Below the pieces are notes generated by a model, which was not told the origin of the DNA, searched no databases, and worked only from the letters and a program-made list of their open reading frames with translations. Shown piece by piece: positions 41,760 through 52,357 of a DNA stretch of 64,000 nucleotides (its first letter is position 1; each line of letters opens with the position of its first letter). This stretch comes from Symbiodinium microadriaticum (lineage: Eukaryota > Sar > Dinophyceae > Suessiales > Symbiodiniaceae): the NCBI GenBank assembly GCA_001939145.1, contig LSRX01000073.1:616420-680419 (forward strand), given 5' to 3'. Position numbers and translations under genes: made by a program.

Positions 41760-42860
41760 GGCATCGCTAGCCTGCCGGCTCGGGGTTTTCCAAAAACCCT
41801 TTAACTAGGGAATGCCGCTTAAAGTATGGCAAGAACCCAAACCCCTTTAGCATCTTAAATTATAGTAAGAACCCGAATATGACCTAGGGCATATGCTTTC
41901 TTGGTCTCTACAGAGCGAAGCTGAGTGCAGAGCGCGACATATGAACAGCTGTACAACTCTGAAGAAGCACAAATACACAAACTGGGCATTAAGTTACAAT
42001 AGGGATCCCTATGCGAGTTTGAGGCATATGCTTTAACCAGGAGATTTTGCAAGAAATGGAAGTGTAGGGTTTAGGGTCTACTGGGTTTATGGGGTTGAGG
42101 GGGTGTGCCCTGGCACAGACTTCATCGATTACCCCCGGATCGGGGGTTTCGTTCAGAGTTCAAGGCGTAGGGTAATTTCGTCTAGGGTTTAGGGCTTCGG
42201 GTTTAGAGCTAGGGGTGCTCGTTTAGGTTGCCCTTGACGAAATCACGGTCCGGTTGAAGGTATACGAATATGCTGATGTTCCTGGACTCCTGGATCTTTG
42301 GGCTACACTGACCTTCCAACCAAGGCGCCATTCTGTTCCGTGTTTGGCATAAACCACCAAACAACCCAGCCTGACACATTTGCTGCACCTCTACCCTCTA
42401 CCTGCACCCCAAAATACCCTTTGTAAAGGGCTGAATTTTCATAAAAAGAGCCATAACAATTAATGAAAAAAACACACAAAAAAAGGCAGGTTTCATAGGG
42501 CTCAGGTAAGCCCTCAAGCAAGAAGAGCAAACCCTGAACTACCGAACGCCCGAAAGGGAACCTGAGCAAGAAGCCACGGTTTCGGGTTTAGGGTCTATAG
42601 GGCTTAGGATTTAGGGTAGCAAACCCTTAGGTGGAACTTATACTAAGCCTTAGTTACTATGCGCTAGACCACCCTCGACCATCAAAAATAACCTGAAACC
42701 GAAATACCGCAAACTTTACAGGAGCCAACGCCAAAAATAGCCTCCGAATCTTTAAAGGTAACCGAGACCCTAGACATCTCTGAGACACCGGGAATTGCCG
42801 AGGCCAGGACCCCGGATGAATAAATATCTGGCTTAATGAGTACTGAAACGCCTATTATAG
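41760..42860. other. Region without a supported gene
   Basis: It holds a worn family F fragment near 41787-41830, telomere-like words at 42065-42100 and 42575-42625, and an 88-codon minus-strand frame (42303-42569) with no clear splice sites. Confidence 0.5.
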
Positions 42861-42917
42861 TATCTCAAAGGGGGGTCCTGGGTACTGTTTTGGGGGATAC
42901 TCCCCAAATCATAACAG

Positions 42918-43059
42918 CAATTAATAATAATATAGAGACTCTACATTCTGCTAGAAACCTAAACCCTAACCCCCAAACCCTAAACCAATTAATGATATAG
43001 AGACTCTACACTCTACTAAGGCTACGACCCTAAACCCTAACCCCTAAACCCCATATAAT

Positions 43060-43091
<32 letters not shown>

Positions 43092-43110
43092 CTATATATA
43101 TATATATATG
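42918..43110. repeat. Direct repeats flanking telomere-like blocks, then a (TA)n tract
   Basis: CAATTAATAATAATATAGAG.. at 42918 and CAATTAATGATATAGAGACT.. at 42986 flank a CCCTAAA block. A further block and a CACA/TATA microsatellite (43062-43110) follow, then CACTCTAAATTCTACTATAA, a third worn copy. Confidence 0.82.
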
Positions 43111-43257
43111 CGCACTCTAAATTCTACTATAACCCTAAACCCTTAACCCTAAACCCTATATGATTTCGGTATACTACGATACAGGCACCGGCCTTGGGCG
43201 GCGTCGTCCCCGGCGTGGTGGTGGTCGGCGCTGCCGCCGCGACTACTGCCTGGCGAT

Positions 43258-43510
43258 GGTTTCGGGCTTATAGGGTGTAGGGGTTTAGGGGTTTAGGGCT
43301 TACAGGGGTGTAGGGGTTTAGGGGTTTTAGGGCTTCGGGGTTTAGGGGTTATAGGGGTTTAGGGGTTTAGGGCTTATAGGGTTTAGGGGTGTAGGGGTTT
43401 AGGGCTTATAGGATTTAGGGGTGTAGGGGTTTAGGGCTTCGGGGTTTTGGGGTTCAGGGTTCAGGGCTTATAGGGTTTGGATTTAGGGCTTGGGGTTTAG
43501 GTGGTTCGTA
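43258..43510 (+). repeat. Telomere-like block with GGGCTTATAGG variants
   Basis: TTTAGGGG, GTGTAGGGG and GGGCTTATAGGG units in irregular order. Confidence 0.85.
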
Positions 43511-43609
43511 TGAGGCCACTACATATCGCTGTTCTATCAAGCTTCTGAAAGTCCAAGACGGAAGGGGTCTAGGGTTCAAAGTGTAGGTAGATAACATGTC
43601 TCTGCAAAT

Positions 43610-43974
43610 TCAATCATTCAAAAAGACGCTTGATGCACCTTGCTCCGGTCTGCATGCTTTAAGTCGGTTCGTGCTCTTCTGCGGTGCAGTACAGCATGGT
43701 GGTGCAGCGCATACATCCCCCAAGGCTCGCACGCTCAAACCCAAATGAACTGTTGCGAACACTAGGGTCCGTAGTAGGTACTGGGCCCTGTTTAGGTTTA
43801 GGAGGTTGCTTAGAGCCTCAAGTCCAGTAGTACTGTTGATGATATAAATCCCTAGCATTACCTTAATGGCCCTAAACTTTGGGAACTATGGTCTATTCCT
43901 TATTATGGGCAATGCAGGATTTATATCATCAACTCTATTTGTTCTCCTTTCCGGCCGGGATCTGGGTCGAAGGG
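43610..43974 (-). CDS. Two-exon gene end spliced at element B7, unknown product
   Basis: Minus-strand exon 43974-43934 follows GTGGTTAG and ends ATAGA|GTTGATG. The intron 43933-43834 is element B7 from its GT to CAACAG. The second exon (43833-43610) has 74 codons and ends in TGA at 43610-43612; it is leucine rich then cysteine and proline rich. The junction is phase 2. Part of the second exon (43770-43815) resembles a sequence at 54165-54205 (GGGCCCTGTTTAGG..), so some of it may be repeat-derived. The 5' end was not found. Confidence 0.42.
43832..43937. mobile_element. Family B element (B7), candidate intron
   Basis: TACTGTTGATGATATAAATC to TTATATCATCAACTCTA; read on the minus strand it ends CATCAACAGTA. 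Confidence 0.88.
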
Positions 43975-44237
43975 CTAACCACGGGAGTTACTTGCATCCT
44001 GAACCGACAAACCCTGGAGGACATTAAAGAGGTCACGGCTACTTGGAGGCCCAGTGGACTTAGTAAGTCTGTTATAAAGTAGGGTCATAACTGGTGTAGC
44101 TCCATTTAGGGCACTTCTATCTCTAATTCCAAGCTACTTGCTAAGTCCCCTGGGCCTCCAAGTCGACGAGGTTCGTGGCTTGGGACAGAGCTTTCTTTGG
44201 AATGGAGAAACCCCGGCCTGCAATCCACAAACGATAA
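43973..44237 (+). CDS. Two-exon gene end spliced at element D7, unknown product
   Basis: The first exon (start near 43973 after GTCGAAG, not certain) reads ..LNRQTLEDIKEVTATWRPSG and ends ACTTA|GTAAGTCTG, the donor lying in the terminal repeat of D7. The intron 44063-44145 ends TTGCTAAG in the opposite repeat. The second exon (..PWASKSTRFVAWDRAFFGM..) ends in TAA at 44235-44237. The junction is phase 1. Because the splice sites lie inside the terminal repeats, the outer arms of D7 (TACTTGGAGGCCCAG..) are translated on both sides. It lies head to head with the minus-strand gene at 43610-43974. Confidence 0.5.
44040..44163. mobile_element. Family D element (D7), candidate intron with exonised arms
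   Basis: TACTTGGAGGCCCAGTGGAC and TAAGTCCCCTGGGCCTCCAA are inverted. The sequence 44240-45310 beyond holds CCCTAAA-like words at 44335-44400 and no supported gene. Confidence 0.9.
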
Positions 44238-45315
44238 GCCCCGAAAGCCAAAAAACATATATTCGAGCTCTTAGTTTTTGTTTCAAATCAAATTCCCTAT
44301 GCAAGATGAATGTGTTTCACTAAATACTACTTCAACCCCAAACCCTAAACCGTATAGAACCTCAACCTTAAACCCTAAATCTTCAAGCTTAAAACCGCAA
44401 AAAAACTCAACCTTAACTCTACCTTACATCTAAAGCCCTCAAAAAGGAACCCGTAAACCAACCCGATTTCAAGGTGCCCTTTCGGAACCCTTCAACAAAC
44501 AACCCCAGGCAAACACGAATCACAAAACAAATATCCCGAACTAGCCCTACTATAAGGGCACTATAGCGGTCTAGGGTTCAGGGTTTAGGTTTAGGGCCAA
44601 ATTATCAACCCGAACCCTTTACCAACAAAAGCAGATGACACGTCGAAAACTCCGCAAAAGTCAACACCAATGCAACATTGCACATCGCACCTCCCGGGCA
44701 GCTTCCTTTGCGGTGGCCGCTGCGCTTCGGGCAGCCTGAGTGGCCTCTGCTGAACCGTTAGGCTCCGCGTGCCCATATGGTATATACCAGAATGAACGAG
44801 GCTTTTGTCGCAAGACCAGGTGACTAGACAACCAAAGAAAGTAACTTCAATCATAACTTGTCTGAATATGTCCCCTGAGCCTCAAAAATGGTTATCATTG
44901 CCAGGAACCAGAAGAGTGTAGTGAAGTTTACCCGTGCATTTTTTTGCTTCAAGCTGATGGGGCCTATCTAACTTGTGTATGCCCTTCCAGAGATAAGAAA
45001 CCCAATGGTCAGTGCCGTGACGTGAAGGACTTGCCAAATTGCATCCTAAATAGCAGATAGCGAAAATGAGGGCTTCTGCCCCAAAGCAGCAACACGATCA
45101 AATATACATTCTATGTGAGGCAGCAGCCAGTGCTTTTCGGAAACCATGTGACGACGTGTCTGAAGGTTTTTCTTTGGGCACGAGGACGACTTACCTCGAG
45201 TTGAGATTGGTGTGTCACATAAAGTCAACGTTTTCAACTTAAATCCGGAGGAGGATTGATTTTCTCTCCATGGCCAGCATTTCCTCACAATCCACTGCCC
45301 AGCTACACCTAGATT

Positions 45316-46056
45316 CGTGCTCGGACGACGTGGATGGTGGCGTGGATTTTCTGTCGGTGGAATTTCTGCGGCGTGGATTTCTGCGCGGATTTTGATGTGG
45401 CGTGGTGTCCAGCAACTGTTTAGGAGTTGCGCGGATTTTGGCGTGGATTTTGCGCGGATTTTTATAAGAGGCGTTTGTAGTCTTTACGATTTTTCACCGA
45501 AACTTCACGCGAAAATCCACGAGGACCAAAACAAAATCCACGCACCGTGTCACTGGGAAGCGAAACGAAAATCCACGAGTCAGAAATTCACCGAAGACAC
45601 TGCATGAACCCTTGCTTGGCCCGTCGAACGAATTGAGTCTGAGACTTCGGAAAGAATGGTTCGCGATCGTTACCGGTATTCAGTATGCAGTCCACAGAGT
45701 ACTGGCACAACAGTCGTTGAAACGATGCAGCACCAGCCCCGAAGGCAGGCTGTCGATTTCTCAACAGTTTTTTGCACGCTGCAAGCAGCAGGAATATCCG
45801 ACGGGTGGCATCCTTGCTACATGACCGGCTGCATTGCGAAAGAGGGCGAAAGTCCTCCAAGAAACTCTCTAACGTTGTCAACTCAGCACGTTGTTGGACA
45901 GTCACGTTCGGCGATCATGTTACCCAACATACTCAGCAAGCTTCTCCTACCGTGAATGGCACATCATGCTGAACAAATGTCGTTGCGCAAGACAATAGCG
46001 TAGAAACAAATTTCAAACATACAAAATTTCACGCGAAATCCACTCAGCCAAACAGC
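45316..46056. other. Compositionally distinct block with inverted GCGTGGATTTT motifs
   Basis: It has no telomere-like word and no known palindromic element. GCGTGGATTT or GCGCGGATTTT occurs repeatedly at 45335-45455, and its inverse AAATCCACG occurs at 45507-45580 and again near 46030-46040. The outer halves of 45325-45590 partly fold on each other (GGTGGAATTTCTG against CAGAAATTCACC). Open frames of 96-105 codons exist on both strands at 45317-45955, with no recognised product. It may be a different mobile element with subterminal repeats. Confidence 0.5.
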
Positions 46057-46318
46057 GCCCCTAAAAATGGGTTTCCTCTGGGGACTTGCACCCGCTTTTG
46101 CGTCGCATGTTTTTGGGCTTCGGGGTTGTAGGTTCCCTCAAGGGTCAGAGTCCGTTTTGTTATATGACAGTGGATCCTTTTGCAGGGGGTACCAACAACC
46201 GTATATACAGACTAGCTGTAGCCGAAAGACCTACCTTTTTCAGGGCTCCTGATTCCGGCTTCTATATAGAGGTCCCTAAACAGGTATGCCGTTTCGGCGA
46301 CCGGTGCTTCTACCCCTT

Positions 46319-46390
46319 ACCCCCTAAACCCTAAAACCAAGCCCTAAACCCTAAACCCTAAAAACCTAAACCCCAAAACTCTAATCCCTA
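46319..46390 (-). repeat. Telomere-like block
   Basis: CCCTAAA and CCCTAAAA units. The stretch 46391-48040 holds further short runs (46625-46675, 47035-47060, 47216-47245, 47414-47430), a (TA)n tract at 47298-47342 and a family L repeat, but no supported gene. Confidence 0.8.
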
Positions 46391-47307
46391 AGGGTCCATG
46401 CCAAGTGCCTAAGAGTCATTTACCCTCTGGACCCTTCAGCGAACCTTTCTCCCCCCCGGTTAAAAACCCTACGCATCCCTCTGGATCGTAGATACTTTTT
46501 GTGGAACTCTTATAGAACCCCCGGCTACGCTTACCCTAAACCCTAACCCGAAAGCCCCAAACCCCTAGGGCTTCTACTGTAAATCATCATTCCTAAGAGC
46601 AGCAAAGGTAAACTCTCCTTGAACACCCACCCTAAACCCTAAACTCTAGACCCTAAACCCTAAACCCAAAACCAAAGCCAGATGGTCGGAGAGGCCTGAT
46701 GGAGCTGATCTTGTACTTCCTGATGCAGTGATTCGGTTTTTGGGGCTTGCCTTACGGATCCAAGTAGTCCTTACTTGTGGTTTTCGGTACTCAAGAAGGA
46801 CCCGAAGCTCCATAACAGGGAGTACTTAGCTACTTGGACCCTTGCATTACTTCGGGTTAGGCTTGCAACTTGCGACTTACGACATCGACACGGCCAAGGG
46901 GTACAGGATCTACACCATTTAGGCCTTACCTTAACCCCAAATAACCTACATATTTGAGGACTTTATAAAGAAATCATAATAAGGAACCCCAAAAAAGTAG
47001 GTTTTTAGGGTCCCCAAGAGGCAGGCCGTCGGTTTAGGGTTTAGGATTTAGGGTTTAAAGTTAAGGGCATCTCGGCGCAGATCCTCCTGGCAGTTGCTAT
47101 CCTCCAGGAGTGCCTCCCTTGCGACCGCCAGGTATGCATTATTTTGGTACCATGGACCCTTCGAAGAAGGAATGCAACACAATTGCTGGGAGATCACGGT
47201 AAAACGAAGCCACTATAGGGTTTAGGGTTTACGGGTTTAGGGCTAATTAAGTAGATATTACAGTAGTATTCCCTCATGGGCAATATACTAATAATATGTG
47301 TGTGTAC

Positions 47308-47342
<35 letters not shown>

Positions 47343-48041
47343 AGCAGACCCTGATCTAACTACCCAGAAGAGCCTTACGGTTCAGGTTCTGGATACCAGC
47401 TCGACATCTTCCCTCAACCCTAAACCCTAAAGCCCCGTAGTCCCTAAATAAACGCAAAAACCAAACACCCTAAACCCAAAAGTTCCGAACCCGAACCCTG
47501 CAGCTTTCAAGTTGAGCCGACAGGGATCAAACTACCCATATAGTCGAATGCTGGGTTTACGGTTTAGAGTAGAAAGTAGGGCTTCGGGTCTAGACTATAG
47601 AGTGGAATCTAAAATTGCTATAGTAGGAGTCATTATTATGATTTGGAACGTATCTCCCATAACAATACCTAGGACTCTTTGGGAGGTTCTCCATACCAAC
47701 TCGACAGTTTCGGAGTGGCCCTGCAGGCAACCCCACCAGTCCTCCACAGGATCGACCTGGCAGTGGAGGTGTTCACGTGTTTTTGTTGCGAGCGGGGTTT
47801 AAGGTTTAGGGTTTAGTGTGCGTATCTAGAACAGAGTTTGGTGGGAATTATTTTGAAAGTGTCTGGGCTCAATTAATTAGGGCTTATGGTTTAGGGCGGG
47901 GAGTTAAGAAAGTGTTTCTTCTATAGTTAGCATGGAGGCCAGAGGAGTAGTATTGGCAACCATTCCCCTATGTACCCAACTAGTACATACCTGGGCCTTC
48001 AGTACCGAAAAAGGGACGACTCTAATTAAGGCATGAGTACA

Positions 48042-48150
48042 TGGGTTAGTTCTTCCAATTAGGGGCCTTTCTTTAGGTCCCCAATATAGATATAGTAGGG
48101 CATCCATATGAAAGGACCCGAAAAGCGACTCTTATTTAGAGCTTTCTTAT
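48042..48150. mobile_element. Family A element (A8), worn
   Basis: TGGGTTAGTTCTTCCAATTA at the left and CTTATTTAGAGCTTTC at the right. Confidence 0.7.
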
Positions 48151-48210
48151 GCCTCAATTGACTTCTTTTCCGGGCGAGAGAACTTTGGATTGGGGGTCTC
48201 CAAGAGGTAC

Positions 48211-48236
48211 TACGGTTGATGATATAAACGGTACTT
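48211..48236 (+). mobile_element. Family B left end only (B8)
   Basis: TACGGTTGATGATATAAACG with no matching right end within 200 bases. Confidence 0.75.
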
Positions 48237-48785
48237 AAGGACTCTTTGGGGTAGACGGTTTGTGCCTTCAATGGGTCAAGGTAAACACTGAACTGTTCTG
48301 GGTTTAGGGCTTCGGGTCCTCGGATCATAGGTCTTCGCCTAAAACTACCCAGTACTCACTTTAGGGTTTAGGGTTTCGGTCTGTTTAGGGTTTAGGGTTT
48401 AAGGGTTAAGGTTGGTACACTCTAAGGCCTAAATCCAAAGATCGTTAATGTTTACATGTGTGTTCAACCCTTACTTCTAGTTCCCTGAGCCATTCCTGCA
48501 ACCCCACAGACCCAATTCCAAGACTCCGAACGTGGCGAAGTTGAAGCTACACAGACGGAAGCCAAACACTCGATCTTTCGAAGCCACAAAAGCCTATACT
48601 TTTTGCTGAACACAGGAATTAAACATAGTAGGCTTAGCGTTCGTCCTTCCGGATGTACGGCGCATGGAAAATGTAGGGGCCTGAATGCCTCGTAACGTAG
48701 TCTGTCAATGCATCGAATTGCAAAAGGATACCGCTAAAGCTTTTGGGTTATAAGTGCTCAGTCCTCTATCTTAAAGATGCATATG

Positions 48786-48848
48786 TGAGTAGTTCTCTAA
48801 ATAAGGGTCCCTGTTTGGGTCCCCGTCCCTAATTTAGGAAACTATCCA
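48786..48848. mobile_element. Family A element (A9), minimal 63-bp copy
   Basis: TGAGTAGTTCTCTAAATAAG to CTAATTTAGGAAACTATCCA, flanked by TATG on both sides (48782-48785 and 48849-48852), a likely 4-bp target duplication. Confidence 0.85.
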
Positions 48849-48872
48849 TATGATATGACATATTCCTTTAAA

Positions 48873-49025
48873 ACCCCAAACCCTAAACCCTAAAACCCTA
48901 AAACCCTAAAGCCCCAAACCCTACAACCCTAAAGCCCTATAACCCCAAAGCCCTCAAACCCCAAAACCCTAAACCCCAAACCCTATAACCTTAAAACCCT
49001 AAACCCTAAAACCCCGAACCCTAAG
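48873..49025 (-). repeat. Telomere-like block with CCCTAAAA and CCCTATAACC units
   Basis: Irregular 7- to 9-base units. Confidence 0.85.
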
Positions 49026-49129
49026 CTCGATATGTGTCTCTGAGGCATCGGCCTCGACGAAACCTGGAACGCCCACGTCCTGCCGTCGTATGCTGCACAG
49101 CTGGGAAACCCGAGACAGCCTTAGCCCTA

Positions 49130-49310
49130 AGGCTCCATATACATAGTAGCAAAACCCTAAACCCTAAATAAACCCTAAACCCTCAGGCTATCTATCTATC
49201 TATCTATCTACCTACCTACCTATCTATCTATCTATCTGTCTATCTATCTATCTATCTATAGATAGATAGATAGATAGATAGATAGTACCATTATGGAATT
49301 AGGCCCCCAA
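49130..49310. mobile_element. Family G element (G3) split by telomere-like and tetranucleotide repeats
   Basis: CCCTAAGGCTCCATATACAT at the left and ATTATGGAATTAGGCCCCC at the right belong to family G. Between them lie CCCTAAA units (49152-49188) and a (CTAT)n then (GATA)n tract (49191-49285). Confidence 0.72.
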
Positions 49311-49564
49311 GAAGGCTTATATAGCCCTAAGGCTCCCAAGGACTCACAATTGTGAAGGCTTTCTGGGCCTAAAGACCATACGATATAAGGCTTATGAGCT
49401 CTTTTGAGCCTTAGGCTTAACAGTTCAAGACGATACCCGTAACCCCAAATGCTAAACTTCGAAAGCTTGCACCCCGAACTCAAGACTTCAAACCTAAAGC
49501 CCGAAAACCTCAAACTGTAAACTCTAAAGGCCCTAAAAACCTCAAACTGCAAACTCTAAAGAAT

Positions 49565-49637
49565 CTAAAAGCTGCAGTTCCGAAACTCCATCTGTACCCT
49601 TGAACCGCTCAAGTCTGTAAATGATACCCGTAGGCCC
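49565..49637 (-). CDS. Terminal exon after element E5, unknown product
   Basis: After the ACTACCTAG acceptor in the terminal repeat of E5 the minus-strand frame reads GLRVSFTDLSGSRVQMEF.. and ends in TAG at 49565-49567. Entry is phase 2, as at element E4. The upstream exon would lie beyond 50072, past a nested insertion, and was not identified with confidence. Confidence 0.38.
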
Positions 49638-50072
49638 CTAGGTAGTTCCCTTTTATGGCTTATATTTAGAATCCTATAAGGTAATCCCAAAAAGGAACTA
49701 CTTAATGTCAACTCTTGATTAATAAACCCCCTCTGATTAATGGCAACCCGCGCGGGCCTCGGACCTGGCTCAAAATATTTTTTAAAGGCGCTGGCCTCTT
49801 CCAGCAGAGCCCCCCCCCTTGAAAACAAAAAAACCTTGCCAAAACCCCCCCCCGATTAATGGCAACCTTCTGCCCCAAGCATGGTTCCAGTACTAAAGCT
49901 GTACTACCAGAGAGCGAAAATCCAGCCGGCCGCCGGAGACGGGACGTTCCAGCAATACTAAAACCCTCAAATTTTATTTGGGGGGGGACGTTTTAGGCCA
50001 CCAGCTGACCTACCTTGCGGCGGGGGAGGGGGGGTTTATTAATCAAGAGTTGCCATTAGGGGCCTATGGATA
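49625..50072. mobile_element. Family E element (E5) split by a nested insertion
   Basis: The left 80 bases (TACCCGTAGGCCCCTAGGTA..GGAACTACTTA) end at 49704, and the missing right end (TTAGGGGCCTATGGATA) is found at 50056-50072. Confidence 0.9.
49705..50055. mobile_element. Nested DNA transposon-like insertion, about 350 bp
   Basis: Terminal inverted repeats of about 28 bp: TGTCAACTCTTGATTAATAA at the left and TTATTAATCAAGAGTTGCCA at the right. TTA is duplicated at the insertion point. Two internal copies of GATTAATGGCAACC lie at 49735 and 49853. No transposase frame, so it is non-autonomous. The TTA duplication fits PIF/Harbinger-type elements, which is inference. Confidence 0.85.
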
Positions 50073-50568
50073 CAGCCACAACCTCGACCACAACCCCAGA
50101 TTCTCACGTCAAAGCGAGACTCTAAAGCAAGCCTGCAGTGGCACCACGCAAGCAAAAGCCCAAACGTCGGATGACCAAACCCCAAAAGCCGCAATCTGAA
50201 TCCGTATAACCCTGAATCAGTATAACCCTAAACCCTAAACCGTTAGCCCCAAACCCGAAAACCGTCTCCTTGCTTTCTCGCCTCATCACTGGCCTGGGCG
50301 GTGAGGTTCCAAGCGAGAAAGGGTCTTATAGAGGTACTGGTATGGGTTCCTTTAACGGGTTCCTTCACGGGGCATTATAACTAATGGTGTCCCTTTAAGG
50401 GTTCCTTTCAGGGATCTATAGGGGTACAGCTATGGCGGGATACTTTCCCAAATCATAAGAATGATTCCTAGCAAAGAAACCCTACATGCTAATATACTTG
50501 AACGACCTGTTTCCGGATCTTCGGCGGCTTCGAAAATACGGAAAATAGGGTGTGAAAAGGTGTCCACA

Positions 50569-50690
50569 AGGGTCCAAAATATCCAATAATCACGTACTTT
50601 GGTTACGGATAGTAGGAATCTAGGTTAACATTTGGGTTTAGGGTTTAGGGTTTAGGGAGAGTATATGATTATTAGGTACTTGGGCCCTAC
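50569..50690. mobile_element. Family H element (H7) with a telomere-like block inside
   Basis: GGGTCCAAAATATCCAATAA on the left, GATTATTAGGTACTTGGGCC on the right. Four TTTAGGG-type units lie at 50631-50657. The span 50691-51360 contains open frames on both strands without supported splice sites. Confidence 0.8.
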
Positions 50691-51361
50691 ATAAGGCAGT
50701 AGGTTCCGCTACAAATAGGATGCCAATGGTTGTCTAGAGCCTCGGTGAACAGAGAGCCACGTGCACGTCGGTGCAAAAGCGCGTCCCCGGCTCCAGATGC
50801 ACGATATGGTGTCGCATCCGGATCATAATCGTTACACTTCCAACTTGATAGTGCTTGCATGTGCTTGCCACACAAAGCTCCTGTCAGTATCAGTTCGGTC
50901 GGATGCACTATCAATCCCATAGACAGATTGCCCAAGCTTTAGGCACTGAACCACAGTACTTCGGACCCCGGGGTCTGCGAGCCATTTCAGAAGCCCCAGC
51001 ATCCTTACTTCTACACTCTTGTGAACCGGACAGCTGCCTGAACCCTACCCCCCTAAAGCGCAAATACCCTGAAGATTCTTGAAGCCTCAATCCTGAAGCC
51101 AAAAAACACGCGACCCCGAGGACGCTGCAAAGCCCGCTCGACATCATCCGGAGGGGAACCTTCTGGGCACAGAGTGTTTGAGAGCTAAATGCTAAACCCT
51201 GAAACCTTACAAACCCTAAATCCTAAACCCTAAACGGCCCTAAACTGGGTGTAGGATGTATTGCCCGGCTTCAAAGCGTTTTCTTGGTTCCAGGGCTTCG
51301 GGGAGCTGAGCTGGCAAGTGGCAGGCATGTACCAGCCCCCCGGCCTAAACCCGTGGTCCTA

Positions 51362-51492
51362 CGGTTTAGGCGGCTTTTTTTAGGGTGTTTTGGGTTTTTT
51401 TAGGGTTTTTTAGGGTTCTTGGCGTTTTTTAGGGTTTTTTAGGGTTGTTAGGGTTTTTTTAGGGCTTTTAGGGCAAGTTTAGGGTTTAGGCA
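51362..51492 (+). repeat. Array of TTTTTTAGGG units
   Basis: A telomere-like variant with five to seven T per unit, unlike other blocks in the window. Confidence 0.88.
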
Positions 51493-51764
51493 TGACTCGA
51501 GCTGCAAAGCTCAGAGTCGACGGGGGCAGGGAAGGTGGGAAAGTGCTTGGCCTCCTTCTGTGTCTGGCCCTCACCAGTGGGCTTTGGGCTAGAGTAGCTA
51601 GAATTCATGGATCTCGGGCTTGGTGTTGAAGACTGACTATGGCCTCTGAGCTTGGGTTTAGTACTTCACCTCTTCCCTCCGCAACGACATCCGCCGTCTG
51701 GAAACCTGCAACTAAGACCTGGCAACCATTTATGAACCTAAACCCCAGCCCTATCTTCTGGAGT

Positions 51765-51969
51765 CTAAGGGCTCAGGCCTCCGCAGCAAGAATCGAGGAT
51801 TCTCGCAAGCTCAGCCTTGGATCCGTGGTTGCCAGCCACGTCCGGATGCACAGCAGCCAAGTCCTGAAGGCTGTGGATGACGTGCCTGGGTCGGCAGACA
51901 GCTCCTCCTTGGCCTCCTTCGCTTGTGGTGGAAGTAGGCCCGGCAATCCCATTCTCATCGCGGTTTTGG
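51765..51969 (-). CDS. Candidate terminal exon, 67 codons, unknown product
   Basis: On the minus strand the frame opens after CCTAAAG, reads ..QNRDENGIAGPTSTTSEG.. then ..LQDLAAVHPDVAGNHGSK.., and ends in TAG at 51765-51767. Entry is phase 2. It has no repeat sequence and a balanced amino acid content. A 117-codon frame on the plus strand (51639-51992) and another minus frame overlap it. I prefer this one because of its composition and acceptor, but the choice is a judgement. Confidence 0.42.
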
Positions 51970-52357
51970 CTTTAGGAAAGTTTAGGGTTTAGGGTTGAGG
52001 GCGGTTTTGGGTAACCTAATTCCATACTGGTGGTATGTTAAACATGTTCTGCATAAGAACAGGGGCGCAGTGCCACGTTGCCACATGCACGCCAAACGGA
52101 AATTGGACCCTGAAACAGCTGTTCACAAAACAAACAAGACCAAACCTGCATACCCTTCACCCAACGCAATGCTCAAAGATCACTAAACCCTAGACCCCTG
52201 GACCACGTCGGCCCTGAAGTCGTGCCCTAGTTCTTACCTGGCTCACAAAACGTTTAATCAGGCTGTATGGCGAAATTAAAAAGGAGTCCCGAAGCTCTAC
52301 ACCCCGCGCCCTGAACTTCCCAAACTCCACGACCCTAAGCTCGAACCCTAGAAGCCT

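Noticed and set aside
45588-45955. Overlapping ORFs of about 100 codons on both strands
   Set aside because: No splice partners or recognisable product, and strand could not be chosen; kept only as part of the distinct block at 45316-46056.
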